DNA from: Lichenicola sp964249915
GTDB lineage: Bacteria; Pseudomonadota; Alphaproteobacteria; Acetobacterales; Acetobacteraceae
Assembly: GCA_964249915.1 (NCBI GenBank)
Contig: CAXUEL010000102.1
Coordinates: forward strand, 1 to 11,639
Direction of reading: 5' to 3'
Length of the DNA: 11,639 nt
The notes beneath the pieces were generated by a model, which was given only the letters and a program-made list of their open reading frames with translations, ran no database searches and was not told the DNA's origin. The translations under genes were made by a program, and so were the position numbers. This document shows positions 5,872-11,639 of this stretch, in pieces (positions within the stretch are counted from its first letter, which is position 1; each line of letters starts with the position of its first letter).

Positions 5872-6101
5872 ACATATCTGCGCCACAAGTCCGCGCTGCG
5901 CGTGCATTGATTGCGTGGACACAAGACCGGCTGGCGGAAGTCAGCGGGATCCCTAAGCGGACCATCGCCCGGATGGAGCTCGGAGGCGTTGCTCCTCAGC
6001 AACGAACTATCGGAGCTATCCGATCAGCTCTTGAGGCTGCTGGTATCGAGTTCATCCAGGCAAACGGCGGCGGCCCAGGTGTCAGGCTTCGTCAGTTATG
6101 A
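5841..6101 (+). CDS. XRE-family helix-turn-helix regulator (86 aa)
   Basis: A small regulator with a Cro/CI-type HTH: ARALIAWTQDRLAEVSGIPK (20-39) then RTIARMELG, where Q28, the LAE turn and the RTIARME recognition helix match the family pattern. The tail (TIGAIRSALEAAGIEFI, 56-72, then NGGGPGVRLR) is common in short alphaproteobacterial members. The first 12 residues are an acidic extension (DASEDDIIDD) encoded by the DNA of the putative right operator arm, so it may reflect selection on DNA rather than protein. The TGA overlaps the ATG of the membrane protein (ATGA), so regulator and cargo are one transcript. It may silence the cassette or, less likely, be the immunity repressor of the whole element. 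Confidence 0.85.
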   Translation: MDASEDDIIDDISAPQVRAARALIAWTQDRLAEVSGIPKRTIARMELGGVAPQQRTIGAIRSALEAAGIEFIQANGGGPGVRLRQL

Positions 6102-6637
6102 CCGATGTCGCTTGGCTCGGTTGTGGCACCATCTTCGCAACGATCTTAGGCCCTATCTTCGCTGTGTTGATGACGAGATGGGTTGACGCACGTCGGGAAC
6201 GTTATCGCCGCAGGTTAGATCTATTTCGGATGCTGATGCGCTCACGCCGAACCCCCTTATCGGCAGATTTTGTAGGAGGCCTAAACCTCATTGAGGTCGA
6301 GTACTACGATGACAAGGAAGTTCTAAAGGCGTGGCGAGCGTTGCTTGATGATCTTGACCGATCTCGAGCAGTGAATCCGGAAGATGAAGTCAAAATTGGT
6401 CAACGACGTGAGTATCTCCGTGCGGTCCTGCTCTCGCAGATGGCCAAGACCTTAAGATTTAAGATTCCGGAACTGGAGATCTTCAAGGGCGGCTATAATC
6501 CCGAGGGGCACGCACAAATCGATGCGGAGCAGACCACTAACCGAAAGTTCTTCGTTGATATTGCGATGGGAAGGCGAGCATTCCCGGTTGTCATTCAACC
6601 TGCGCCTATCCAAAACCCGCCCCCTGGAGGAACGTAG
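6098..6637 (+). CDS. Membrane-anchored protein of unknown function (DUF6680-like)
   Basis: A 179-residue protein. Residues about 5-27 (VAWLGCGTIFATILGPIFAV and on) form one transmembrane helix with GxxxG-like small residues, followed by a strongly basic patch ARRERYRRRL (31-40) that should stay in the cytoplasm. The soluble part continues with LFRMLMRSRRTPLS (42-55), GGLNLIEVEYYDD (60-72) and KAWRALLDDLD (77-87). From memory this order of features matches the DUF6680 group of uncharacterised proteins; I could not check this. The tail is proline-rich. Its ATG overlaps the XRE stop, and its TAG is followed at once by the GTG of the HEPN-like gene, so the two are made together. Its role may be to tether or sense for the partner at the membrane. 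GC content is lower than in flanking genes. Confidence 0.75.
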   Translation: MTDVAWLGCGTIFATILGPIFAVLMTRWVDARRERYRRRLDLFRMLMRSRRTPLSADFVGGLNLIEVEYYDDKEVLKAWRALLDDLDRSRAVNPEDEVKIGQRREYLRAVLLSQMAKTLRFKIPELEIFKGGYNPEGHAQIDAEQTTNRKFFVDIAMGRRAFPVVIQPAPIQNPPPGGT

Positions 6638-6640
6638 GTG
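6626..6640 (+). promoter_or_regulatory. Strong ribosome binding site deciding a GTG start
   Basis: GGAGG at 6626-6630 stands 7 bases before GTG at 6638-6640 and lies within the last codons of the upstream gene, whose TAG stop (6635-6637) directly precedes the GTG. This fixes the start of the HEPN-like protein despite the non-ATG codon. Confidence 0.75.
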
Positions 6641-7438
6641 GTCTCCGGTCCTGATGATGGTAACAAGCCTTATGCGGAATGGCTGGCTAATGCCTTCAAG
6701 AGTGTAGACTGGCTTATCCCGGCTTACTTGCCGATGGGCCTTCTAAGCAACATTGCAAAAGCAATCTATGCATCTCAGGAAGATGAGAAGGTAACAGTTC
6801 TTCGTTTCATATTATCTACAATGTATTCTCCACAATATATGGCAACCTTTTACCTTGAGCGGTATAGTAAAATCAACCACATCAAAGACTTTTCGCCGCA
6901 TATCGGTGAAGCCATACAAGCATATCATGCTGGCTATAGACACGTAGCAATCACCGCAATGATACCTGTGATCGAGGGCATCGTACGGAAGATAGCGTCG
7001 GCAGCTGGGCGAGATGTCGGCACAGGAACAAGTGGAATGTCGAAGGAGTTTGACGCGATCGTCGAGCGTGAGCTTGCATCGCCGAACTGCTTCGGTGAAC
7101 GCTTGGTAATGTTCGAACTCTTGCGAGATTACATGCGAGACCGGTTTTTGAAGAGCATCAGTCGGTTCGATGGACTAAATCAGTTCAACAGGCATGGAAT
7201 CCTACATGGCGTATTCGACGATTATGGCGAAGAGCTAAATTTCCTGAGGATAATAACGCTGCTCGACTTGCTTTGCTTTATTATCGGTTGGCGATGGGGC
7301 GGCGTGTCGGTTTTCGCTCCCGAAGATACAGAAGCGTCGCGTGATCTGGCGTCGCGTTATCTGAAACTTCAGCCTGCGGGCACCAGCTTAACAATAGTGC
7401 CACGAGGAATCATGGAGATGCTGCTACGCACCCAGTAG
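6638..7438 (+). CDS. HEPN-like protein with R-x4-H motif, candidate toxin/effector
   Basis: A 266-residue soluble protein, mostly helical. Near the C-terminus, NQFNRHGILHGVFDDYG (181-197) contains R185-H-G-I-L-H190, the R-[N/H/D]-x3-H signature that is catalytic in HEPN RNases. It is followed by a long hydrophobic helix (LNFLRIITLLDLLCFIIG, 200-217), which is typical of the fourth HEPN helix. The middle part (HIGEAIQAYHAGYRHVAITA, 88-107) can supply the first helix pair. HEPN proteins are common effectors in abortive infection and toxin-antitoxin systems. Here the partner would be the membrane protein immediately upstream. An N-terminal region (1-85) of unknown type precedes. The gene is AT-richer than its surroundings and converges on int. 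RNase activity is inferred from one motif; a structural, non-catalytic HEPN fold remains possible. Confidence 0.75.
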   Translation: MVSGPDDGNKPYAEWLANAFKSVDWLIPAYLPMGLLSNIAKAIYASQEDEKVTVLRFILSTMYSPQYMATFYLERYSKINHIKDFSPHIGEAIQAYHAGYRHVAITAMIPVIEGIVRKIASAAGRDVGTGTSGMSKEFDAIVERELASPNCFGERLVMFELLRDYMRDRFLKSISRFDGLNQFNRHGILHGVFDDYGEELNFLRIITLLDLLCFIIGWRWGGVSVFAPEDTEASRDLASRYLKLQPAGTSLTIVPRGIMEMLLRTQ

Positions 7439-7442
7439 TGCG

Positions 7443-7464
7443 AAGATAATCGCTCCTTTATCTT
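7443..7464. terminator. Possible weak bidirectional terminator between convergent genes
   Basis: AAGATAA (7443-7449) and TTATCTT (7458-7464) form a perfect 7-bp stem with an 8-base loop in the 30-base gap between the stops of the HEPN-like gene and int. The stem is AT-rich and no clear T-run follows on either strand, so termination would be weak. Confidence 0.3.
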
Positions 7465-7468
7465 GGAT

Positions 7469-8662
7469 TCAGCCTCCGCAGCTTGCAAAAATACCCCAGT
7501 CTTCCATCAGTGTTCGCCGCTTCTCGAACAGGTCGCCGCGCTGGTAGGCCAGCCGAACCGCGTCGCCGAGGGCATGCGCCAGGGCGGCCTCCGCTACATC
7601 GGGTTGATGGTTGGTAGCGTCGGCCACCCAATCCCGGAAGGTCGACCGGAGACCATGCACCGTGACCATGCTGGTGCCGGCCGCCAAGTGCAGCGCCTTC
7701 GATACTGCGACATCGGACAACGGCTTGCCTGGCCGGCCGCCGGGGAACAGCAGCTCGGTGCCGCTGCGACGTTCCTCTGCGATCGACAGGACAGCGAGCG
7801 CCGCCGGCGACAGCGGCACGCGATGATCCCGACCCGCCTTCATCCGATTAGCTGGGACGGTCCACACCTTGCCGGGCAGGTCGACCTCTTCCCAGCGTGC
7901 ACCACGCGCCTCGCCCGATCGTGCGACCGTCAGCGTCATGAAGCGGACTGCGAGGGCGCTGGTGCTGTTAGAGGCCGCTAGGCGCTCTAGCACTGCAGGC
8001 AACCGTTGCCAGGCCACCGCTGCATGGTGCTCGACCCGCGCCACCTTCGATCGGTGCGCAAGCACGTGCTGCAGGTTGCCTTTCCAGGTAGCCGGGTTCT
8101 CGCCCGTGCGCCAGTCACGTTGCTTTGCGTAGTCCAGCACCGTCTCCATCCGGCCGCGCACCCGGGTCGCCGTTTCCGGCTTGGCCTTCCAGATCGGCTG
8201 CAGGATGCCGAGCACGTCGGCCTTGGAGATGGCAGCCACCGGGCGATCGCCGATGCTGGGGTAGACATAGGCTTCCAGGGTCGCCGTCCACTGCGCGCCG
8301 TGCTTGGCATTGCGCCAGCCTTCCTGCTTCGCCTCGATGCAGCTCGCGGCCGCCTTGCGGAAGGTGATCAGATCGCGCTCCCGCGCCGCGACGGCGAGCT
8401 CGCGCTGGTCGAGTGGATTCAGACCGGCCTGCACCTGCTTCCTTGCCTCGGCCGCCGCTATGCGGGCGCCGGCAAGAACGACGTCCTGGACGGAGCCAAG
8501 ACCCATGCGACGCTCGCGCCCGGTCGCCGGGCTGATGTAGCGGAACAGCCAGGCCCGGCCGCCGGCCTGGACGCGGAGCCATAGTCCCCCGCCGTCGCCA
8601 TGTAACCCGGGCTTGGCTCGCGCCACCGCCATAGCTGTCAGTCGGTTGATCCCGCGTGCCAT
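7469..8662 (-). CDS. int: Tyrosine recombinase integrase (DUF4102/P4 type)
   Basis: A 397-residue site-specific recombinase that integrates and excises the element at the adjacent tRNA-Ser gene. Residues 1-95 are the arm-binding DUF4102 domain (KPGLHGDGGGLWLRV; WLFRYISPATGRERRMGLGS). About 100-185 is the SAM-like core-binding domain. From 205 on is the catalytic domain with the full active-site set: R248 (TVARSGEARGARW), K275, H336 and R339 (HGLRSTFRDW), H363 (LAHALG), and Y373 (RLAYQRGD) as nucleophile. Length and motif order match intact members, so it should be active. The ATG at 8662 is 143 bases from the tRNA 3' end and the gene reads away from it, the usual P4-type layout. Two GTATACGT copies just upstream may be arm sites or operators. 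Confidence 0.95.
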   Translation of the reverse strand: MARGINRLTAMAVARAKPGLHGDGGGLWLRVQAGGRAWLFRYISPATGRERRMGLGSVQDVVLAGARIAAAEARKQVQAGLNPLDQRELAVAARERDLITFRKAAASCIEAKQEGWRNAKHGAQWTATLEAYVYPSIGDRPVAAISKADVLGILQPIWKAKPETATRVRGRMETVLDYAKQRDWRTGENPATWKGNLQHVLAHRSKVARVEHHAAVAWQRLPAVLERLAASNSTSALAVRFMTLTVARSGEARGARWEEVDLPGKVWTVPANRMKAGRDHRVPLSPAALAVLSIAEERRSGTELLFPGGRPGKPLSDVAVSKALHLAAGTSMVTVHGLRSTFRDWVADATNHQPDVAEAALAHALGDAVRLAYQRGDLFEKRRTLMEDWGIFASCGG

Positions 8663-8672
8663 CTGCGCCTGA

Positions 8673-8692
8673 GTATACGTCCAGGTATACGT
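8673..8692. repeat. Two direct GTATACGT copies just upstream of int
   Basis: GTATACGT occurs at 8673-8680 and 8685-8692, a 12-bp period, 11 to 30 bases before the int start codon. Each copy contains the palindrome GTATAC. Candidate operator for int or Int/Xis arm-binding sites. Confidence 0.45.
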
Positions 8693-8720
8693 TGAAAACT
8701 GCGCTTGTGGGCTTCAACCG

Positions 8721-8744
8721 GACCCGTTGGGAGACGAACGGGTC
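8721..8744. repeat. Perfect 8-bp inverted repeat between int and tRNA-Ser
   Basis: GACCCGTT (8721-8728) and AACGGGTC (8737-8744) flank an 8-base spacer. It lies about 60 bases past the tRNA 3' end. It could be a terminator hairpin for the tRNA transcript (no U-run follows) or a recombination-related protein site. Confidence 0.4.
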
Positions 8745-8753
8745 AGGAACAAC

Positions 8754-8775
8754 GGCGGATTTCTGCGGTTTCTGA
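8754..8775. repeat. 22-bp repeat shared with 117-138 (19/22)
   Basis: The core TTTCTGCGGTTTC (8760-8772) is exactly repeated at 123-135, and flanking bases raise the match to 19 of 22 over 8754-8775 and 117-138, in the same orientation and 8,637 bp apart. One copy is at the int/tRNA end and the other in the origin-like repeats. Possible end repeats or arm-type integrase sites. Confidence 0.45.
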
Positions 8776-8804
8776 CACGCTGGGAAGCGCCGAGAAACAT
8801 CACC

Positions 8805-8895
<91 letters not shown>

Positions 8896-8914
8896 GGAGG
8901 CAGTGGCGGCAGGC

Positions 8915-8943
8915 ATATAACCGTCCGGACGACGGCCTGACAA
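8915..8943 (-). promoter_or_regulatory. sigma70-type promoter of tRNA-Ser
   Basis: On the minus strand, TTGTCA (8943-8938) and TTATAT (8920-8915) are spaced by exactly 17 bases. The predicted start near 8908 gives a leader of about 12 bases before the mature tRNA. Confidence 0.75.
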
Positions 8944-8947
8944 CCGA

Positions 8948-8975
8948 TTGACAGGTGCCACGTCGATCGGATAGA
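8948..8975 (+). promoter_or_regulatory. Possible promoter of rplU-rpmA
   Basis: A perfect TTGACA at 8948-8953 is followed after 16 bases by GATAGA (8970-8975), a weak -10. It lies back to back with the tRNA promoter, only 4 bases from its -35 box. It would give a leader of about 145 bases before rplU, long enough for a regulatory structure, though none was recognised. Confidence 0.5.
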
Positions 8976-9127
8976 CGCCTGCGTGTCTTTCCAAGCCGGG
9001 TCCGGCTGGGAAGGCGCTGCCGTGCTCCCCGGTCCAGGGCGCATGGCCCATCACAAGAAGCGACTGGGTTTGCCGGCACCCGCTAGGGCGGGACGCAGGC
9101 GGATCAAGAGATCGGAAAGTCTGAACA

Positions 9128-9445
9128 ATGTTCGCAGTCATCCGCACCGGCGGAAAGCAGTACCGCGTCACCCCGGACCTCGTGCTCAAGGTCGAAAAGC
9201 TCGACGTGGAGGCCGGCGCCACCGTGACCTTCAGCGACGTGCTGGCGATCGGCGGCGGCGAAGGCGGCACCAGCATCGGCGCACCGCTGGTGCCCGGCGC
9301 CAGCGTCACCGCGACCGTGATCGCGCAGGACCGGCTGGACACCGTCATCATCTTCAAGAAGCGCCGCCGGCAGAACAGCCGCCGCCGCAACGGCCATCGC
9401 CAGCCCGTCACGGTGCTGCGGATCGGCGAGATCAGCGCCGCCTGA
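9128..9445 (+). CDS. rplU: 50S ribosomal protein L21 (bL21)
   Basis: A 105-residue ribosomal protein that binds 23S rRNA in the large subunit. The start MFAVIRTGGKQYRV is the family hallmark; VEKLDVEAGATV and a central LAIGGGEG loop follow. The RNA-binding segment IIFKKRRRQNSRRRNGHRQ (75-93) corresponds to the KKRR-x-RR-x-GHRQ signature. The end VLRIGEI is standard. Length is normal. It is the first gene of the conserved rplU-rpmA pair, with a divergent promoter region shared with tRNA-Ser upstream. There is no strong Shine-Dalgarno before the ATG (GGAAAG about 10 bases upstream at best). Confidence 0.98.
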   Translation: MFAVIRTGGKQYRVTPDLVLKVEKLDVEAGATVTFSDVLAIGGGEGGTSIGAPLVPGASVTATVIAQDRLDTVIIFKKRRRQNSRRRNGHRQPVTVLRIGEISAA

Positions 9446-9496
9446 ACCGGTCTTCCGGATCGGCGTCGGCAGCTCATAGGCACAGGAACACAGGTC

Positions 9497-9766
9497 ATGG
9501 CACACAAGAAGGCAGGCGGCTCGTCCCGCAACGGTCGCGACACCGCCGGGCGCCGCCTCGGCGTCAAGAAGTTCGGCGGCGAGACGGTGATCGCCGGCAA
9601 CATCATCATCCGTCAGCGCGGGACCAAGGTGAAGCCGGGACGCAACGTCGGCCTGGGCCGCGACCACACCATCTTCGCCCTGATCAACGGCAACGTGAAG
9701 TTCGAGACCCGCGCCGAAGGCCGGGTGCAGGTTTCGGTCGACGCCCGGCCGCTCGCCGCCGAATAG
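9497..9766 (+). CDS. rpmA: 50S ribosomal protein L27 (bL27)
   Basis: An 89-residue ribosomal protein whose N-terminal tail reaches the peptidyl-transferase centre. MAHKKAGGSSRNGRDTAGRR is the classic beginning, then LGVKKFGGETV, a GNIIIRQRGTK segment and GRNVGLGRDHTIFALINGNV. The protein starts directly with MAHKKAGGS, so it lacks the cleaved N-terminal extension seen in Firmicutes. It lies 51 bases after rplU, as in most bacteria, with an AGGAA sequence upstream of the ATG. An intrinsic terminator follows 30 bases after its stop. Confidence 0.98.
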   Translation: MAHKKAGGSSRNGRDTAGRRLGVKKFGGETVIAGNIIIRQRGTKVKPGRNVGLGRDHTIFALINGNVKFETRAEGRVQVSVDARPLAAE

Positions 9767-9796
9767 GATCCCCGTCCCGGCCGGTCGAAGCTCAAG

Positions 9797-9823
9797 GGGT
9801 CGGCCTTCGGGTCGGCCCTTTTT
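9797..9823 (+). terminator. Intrinsic terminator after rpmA
   Basis: A 9-bp stem (9797-9805 with 9810-9818, two G-U pairs) closed by a UUCG tetraloop with the stabilising C-G pair, followed by TTTTT (9819-9823). It lies in the 107-base gap between rpmA and obg and should end or attenuate the ribosomal-protein transcript. Confidence 0.88.
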
Positions 9824-9873
9824 CGTCTTCACGCTTTTCCCGCAGGGCCGGCCCGGAACGGACGAACACCAGC

Positions 9874-10881
9874 ATGAAGTTCCTCGATCAGGCCAAGATC
9901 TACGTACGGTCCGGCGACGGCGGAGACGGCGTCGTCGCCTTCCGGCGCGAGAAGTTCATCGAGTTCGGCGGGCCGGACGGCGGCAATGGCGGCCGCGGCG
10001 GCGACATCGTCTTCGAGGCGGCCGCCAACCTGAACACGCTGATCGACTTCCGCTACACCCAGCATTTCCGCGCGCGCAAGGGCGGCAACGGGTCAGGCTC
10101 GGACCGCACCGGCGCCGGCTCGGCCCCGGTGCTGATCCGGGTGCCGATCGGCACGCAGCTGTTCGACGAGACCAGGGAGGTGCTGCTGGCCGACCTCGAC
10201 GAGCCGGGCAAGCAGGTGCTGCTGTGCCGGGGTGGCGACGGCGGGTTCGGCAATGCGAGCTTCAAGACCAGCACCAACCGCGCCCCGCGCCGTGCCGACA
10301 AGGGCTGGCCGGGAGAGGAGCGCTGGGTCTGGCTGCGGCTCAAGCTGATCGCCGACGCCGGACTGATCGGCCTGCCCAACGCCGGCAAGTCGACCTTCCT
10401 GTCGGTCGCCTCCGCAGCACGGCCGAAGATCGCCGACTACCCCTTCACCACCCTGCATCCGCAGCTCGGCGTGGTGCGGCTGTCGGACTCCGAGGAGTTC
10501 GTGCTGGCCGACATCCCGGGGCTGATCGAGGGCGCGCACGAGGGCGCCGGGCTGGGCGACCGATTCCTCGGCCACGTCGAGCGCTGCGCCGTGCTGCTGC
10601 ACCTGGTCGACGGGGCGGCCGGCAACGTGGTGGAGGCGTGGCGGACGGTGCGCGAGGAGCTCCTGGCCTATGGCGGCGGGCTCGCCGACAAGCCGGAGAT
10701 CGTGGCGATCAACAAGACCGACGCGATGACGCCGCAGCAGATCGGCACGCGACGACGCGCGCTGGAAAAGGCCACCGGCGCCGAGGTGCTGACGCTGTCG
10801 GCCGCCACCCACGGCAACCTCGCCGAAACCCTCCGGGTGCTGCAGGACCGTATCGCCGAGGGTCGCCGGGTGGCCGGATGA
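9874..10881 (+). CDS. obgE: Obg-family GTPase ObgE/CgtA
   Basis: A 335-residue GTPase that binds the 50S subunit and acts in ribosome maturation and stress control. Residues 1-158 are the glycine-rich Obg fold (MKFLDQAKIYVRSGDGGDG; FGGPDGGNGGRGGD; GDGGFGN). The G domain follows: G1 GLPNAGKST (166-174), G2 YPFTT (189-193), G3 DIPGLIEGA (213-221), G4 NKTD (280-283), G5 SAA (309-311). The frame is open far upstream, through rplU and rpmA, but the start at 9874 is the only one giving the conserved MKFLDQAKIYV beginning. The protein ends shortly after the G domain, so it is the short form without a long C-terminal extension. The stop overlaps the proB ATG (ATGA). Confidence 0.98.
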   Translation: MKFLDQAKIYVRSGDGGDGVVAFRREKFIEFGGPDGGNGGRGGDIVFEAAANLNTLIDFRYTQHFRARKGGNGSGSDRTGAGSAPVLIRVPIGTQLFDETREVLLADLDEPGKQVLLCRGGDGGFGNASFKTSTNRAPRRADKGWPGEERWVWLRLKLIADAGLIGLPNAGKSTFLSVASAARPKIADYPFTTLHPQLGVVRLSDSEEFVLADIPGLIEGAHEGAGLGDRFLGHVERCAVLLHLVDGAAGNVVEAWRTVREELLAYGGGLADKPEIVAINKTDAMTPQQIGTRRRALEKATGAEVLTLSAATHGNLAETLRVLQDRIAEGRRVAG

Positions 10882-11639
10882 GCCAGGCCCCCGACCCTCC
10901 CTCGCCGTCGCTCGACCAGGCCCGGCGGCTGGTGGTCAAGATCGGCAGCGCTCTGGTGGTCGACGGGACGGCGGCCGCGCCGCGCGCCGGGTGGCTCGAC
11001 GGTGTCGCCGCCGACATCGCCGCCCTGCGCGCGCGCGGCGTGGAGGTGATCGTGGTCTCGTCCGGGGCGATCGCGCTGGCGCGCCACGCGCTCGGTCTGA
11101 CCCGTTCCAGCCTGCGCCTGGAGGAGAAGCAGGCCGCCGCCGCGGTCGGGCAGATCCGGCTGGCGCAGGCCTGGAGCGCCGCCCTGTCCGCGCACGGGCT
11201 GGTCGCGGCGCAGCTGCTGCTGACCCCGGACGACACCGAGGACCGGCGGCGCTACCTGAACGCGCGGGCCACGCTGTCGACCCTGCTCGGGCTCGGCTGC
11301 GTGCCGGTGATCAACGAGAACGACACCGTCGCCACCGCCGAGATCCGCTTCGGCGACAACGACCAGCTGGCGGCGCGCGTGGCCGGCATGATCGGCGCCG
11401 ATCAGCTGGTGCTGCTGTCGGACATCGACGGGCTCTACACCGCCGATCCGCGGCAGGATCCGGACGCGCGGCACGTGCCGCTGGTGCGGGCGCTCACCCC
11501 GGAGGTCGAGGCCATGGGCGGCGCCCCGCCGCCGGGCTACTCGTCGGGCGGCATGCGGACCAAGCTGATGGCGGCCGGCATCGCCACCCGGGCCGGCTGC
11601 GCCATGGCGATCGGCCTGGGCAGCGTCGCGAACCCGCTC
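10878..11639 (+). CDS. proB: Glutamate 5-kinase (ProB), truncated by the window end
   Basis: The first 254 residues of the enzyme that phosphorylates glutamate in the first step of proline synthesis. Visible amino-acid-kinase motifs are VVKIGSALV (19-27), VVSSGAIALA (59-68), the glutamate-binding VINENDTV (144-151), FGDNDQLAA (158-166), SDIDGLYTADP (181-191) and GGMRTKL (224-230), which joins the nucleotide site. The remaining kinase end and any C-terminal PUA domain lie beyond the window. The ATG overlaps the obg stop by 4 bases, so the two are co-translated. The obg-proB order is common in Alphaproteobacteria. A proline- and serine-rich N-terminus (about 15 residues) precedes the kinase fold. 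Confidence 0.97.
   Translation, partial: MSQAPDPPSPSLDQARRLVVKIGSALVVDGTAAAPRAGWLDGVAADIAALRARGVEVIVVSSGAIALARHALGLTRSSLRLEEKQAAAAVGQIRLAQAWSAALSAHGLVAAQLLLTPDDTEDRRRYLNARATLSTLLGLGCVPVINENDTVATAEIRFGDNDQLAARVAGMIGADQLVLLSDIDGLYTADPRQDPDARHVPLVRALTPEVEAMGGAPPPGYSSGGMRTKLMAAGIATRAGCAMAIGLGSVANPL

Noticed and set aside
7463..7981. A 172-residue plus-strand frame opposite the end of int.
   Set aside because: Antisense shadow of the catalytic domain, no recognisable feature.
8983..9873. The obg frame is open far upstream, giving a 632-residue protein.
   Set aside because: The extension is arginine-rich and overlaps rplU and rpmA in another frame; the conserved Obg start is at 9874.

Overview
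The window looks like an alphaproteobacterial chromosome, most likely from the Acetobacteraceae/Rhodospirillales side. The host genes are very GC-rich, the L21, L27, Obg and ProB proteins have alphaproteobacterial character, and rplU-rpmA-obg-proB lie in the usual order. The family placement is an impression from sequence style; no search was run.

Layout, right to left. Positions 8806-11639 are host core: a tRNA-Ser(CGA) on the minus strand, a 232-base divergent promoter region, then rplU, rpmA, a strong intrinsic terminator, obg, and proB cut by the window end. Positions 1 to about 8805 are an integrated mobile element abutting the 3' end of the tRNA. Next to the tRNA is a minus-strand tyrosine integrase of the DUF4102 (P4/CP4-57) type. 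The rest of the backbone also reads leftwards: two Tat-signal proteins and two tiny ORFs joined by 4-base stop/start overlaps, a 192-aa protein, an AlpA-like HTH protein, and a replication operon of three overlapping genes (65-aa unknown, 100-aa primase N-terminal domain, 842-aa Toprim + DUF927 helicase-like protein). Just past the replication protein is a cluster of eight copies of an 8-mer, probably the element's replication origin. This is the plan of a P4-like satellite or a small integrative element.

The one plus-strand block in the element, 5841-7438, differs from everything around it. It is visibly poorer in GC, convergent to the integrase, and holds three genes as one tight operon: a small XRE regulator whose start is flanked by a candidate operator, a membrane-anchored protein of 179 aa, and a 266-aa protein with an R-x4-H motif of the kind that is catalytic in HEPN ribonucleases. 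Cargo beside the integrase of a P4-like satellite is a known place for anti-phage systems. This cassette is the best candidate here for an undescribed defence or toxin-type system, but the assignment is inference.

The far end of the element is not proven within the window: no second copy of the tRNA 3' end was found. However, a 22-bp sequence between int and the tRNA (8754-8775) recurs with 19 of 22 matches at 117-138 inside the origin-like repeats, so the left boundary could be close to the start of the window.
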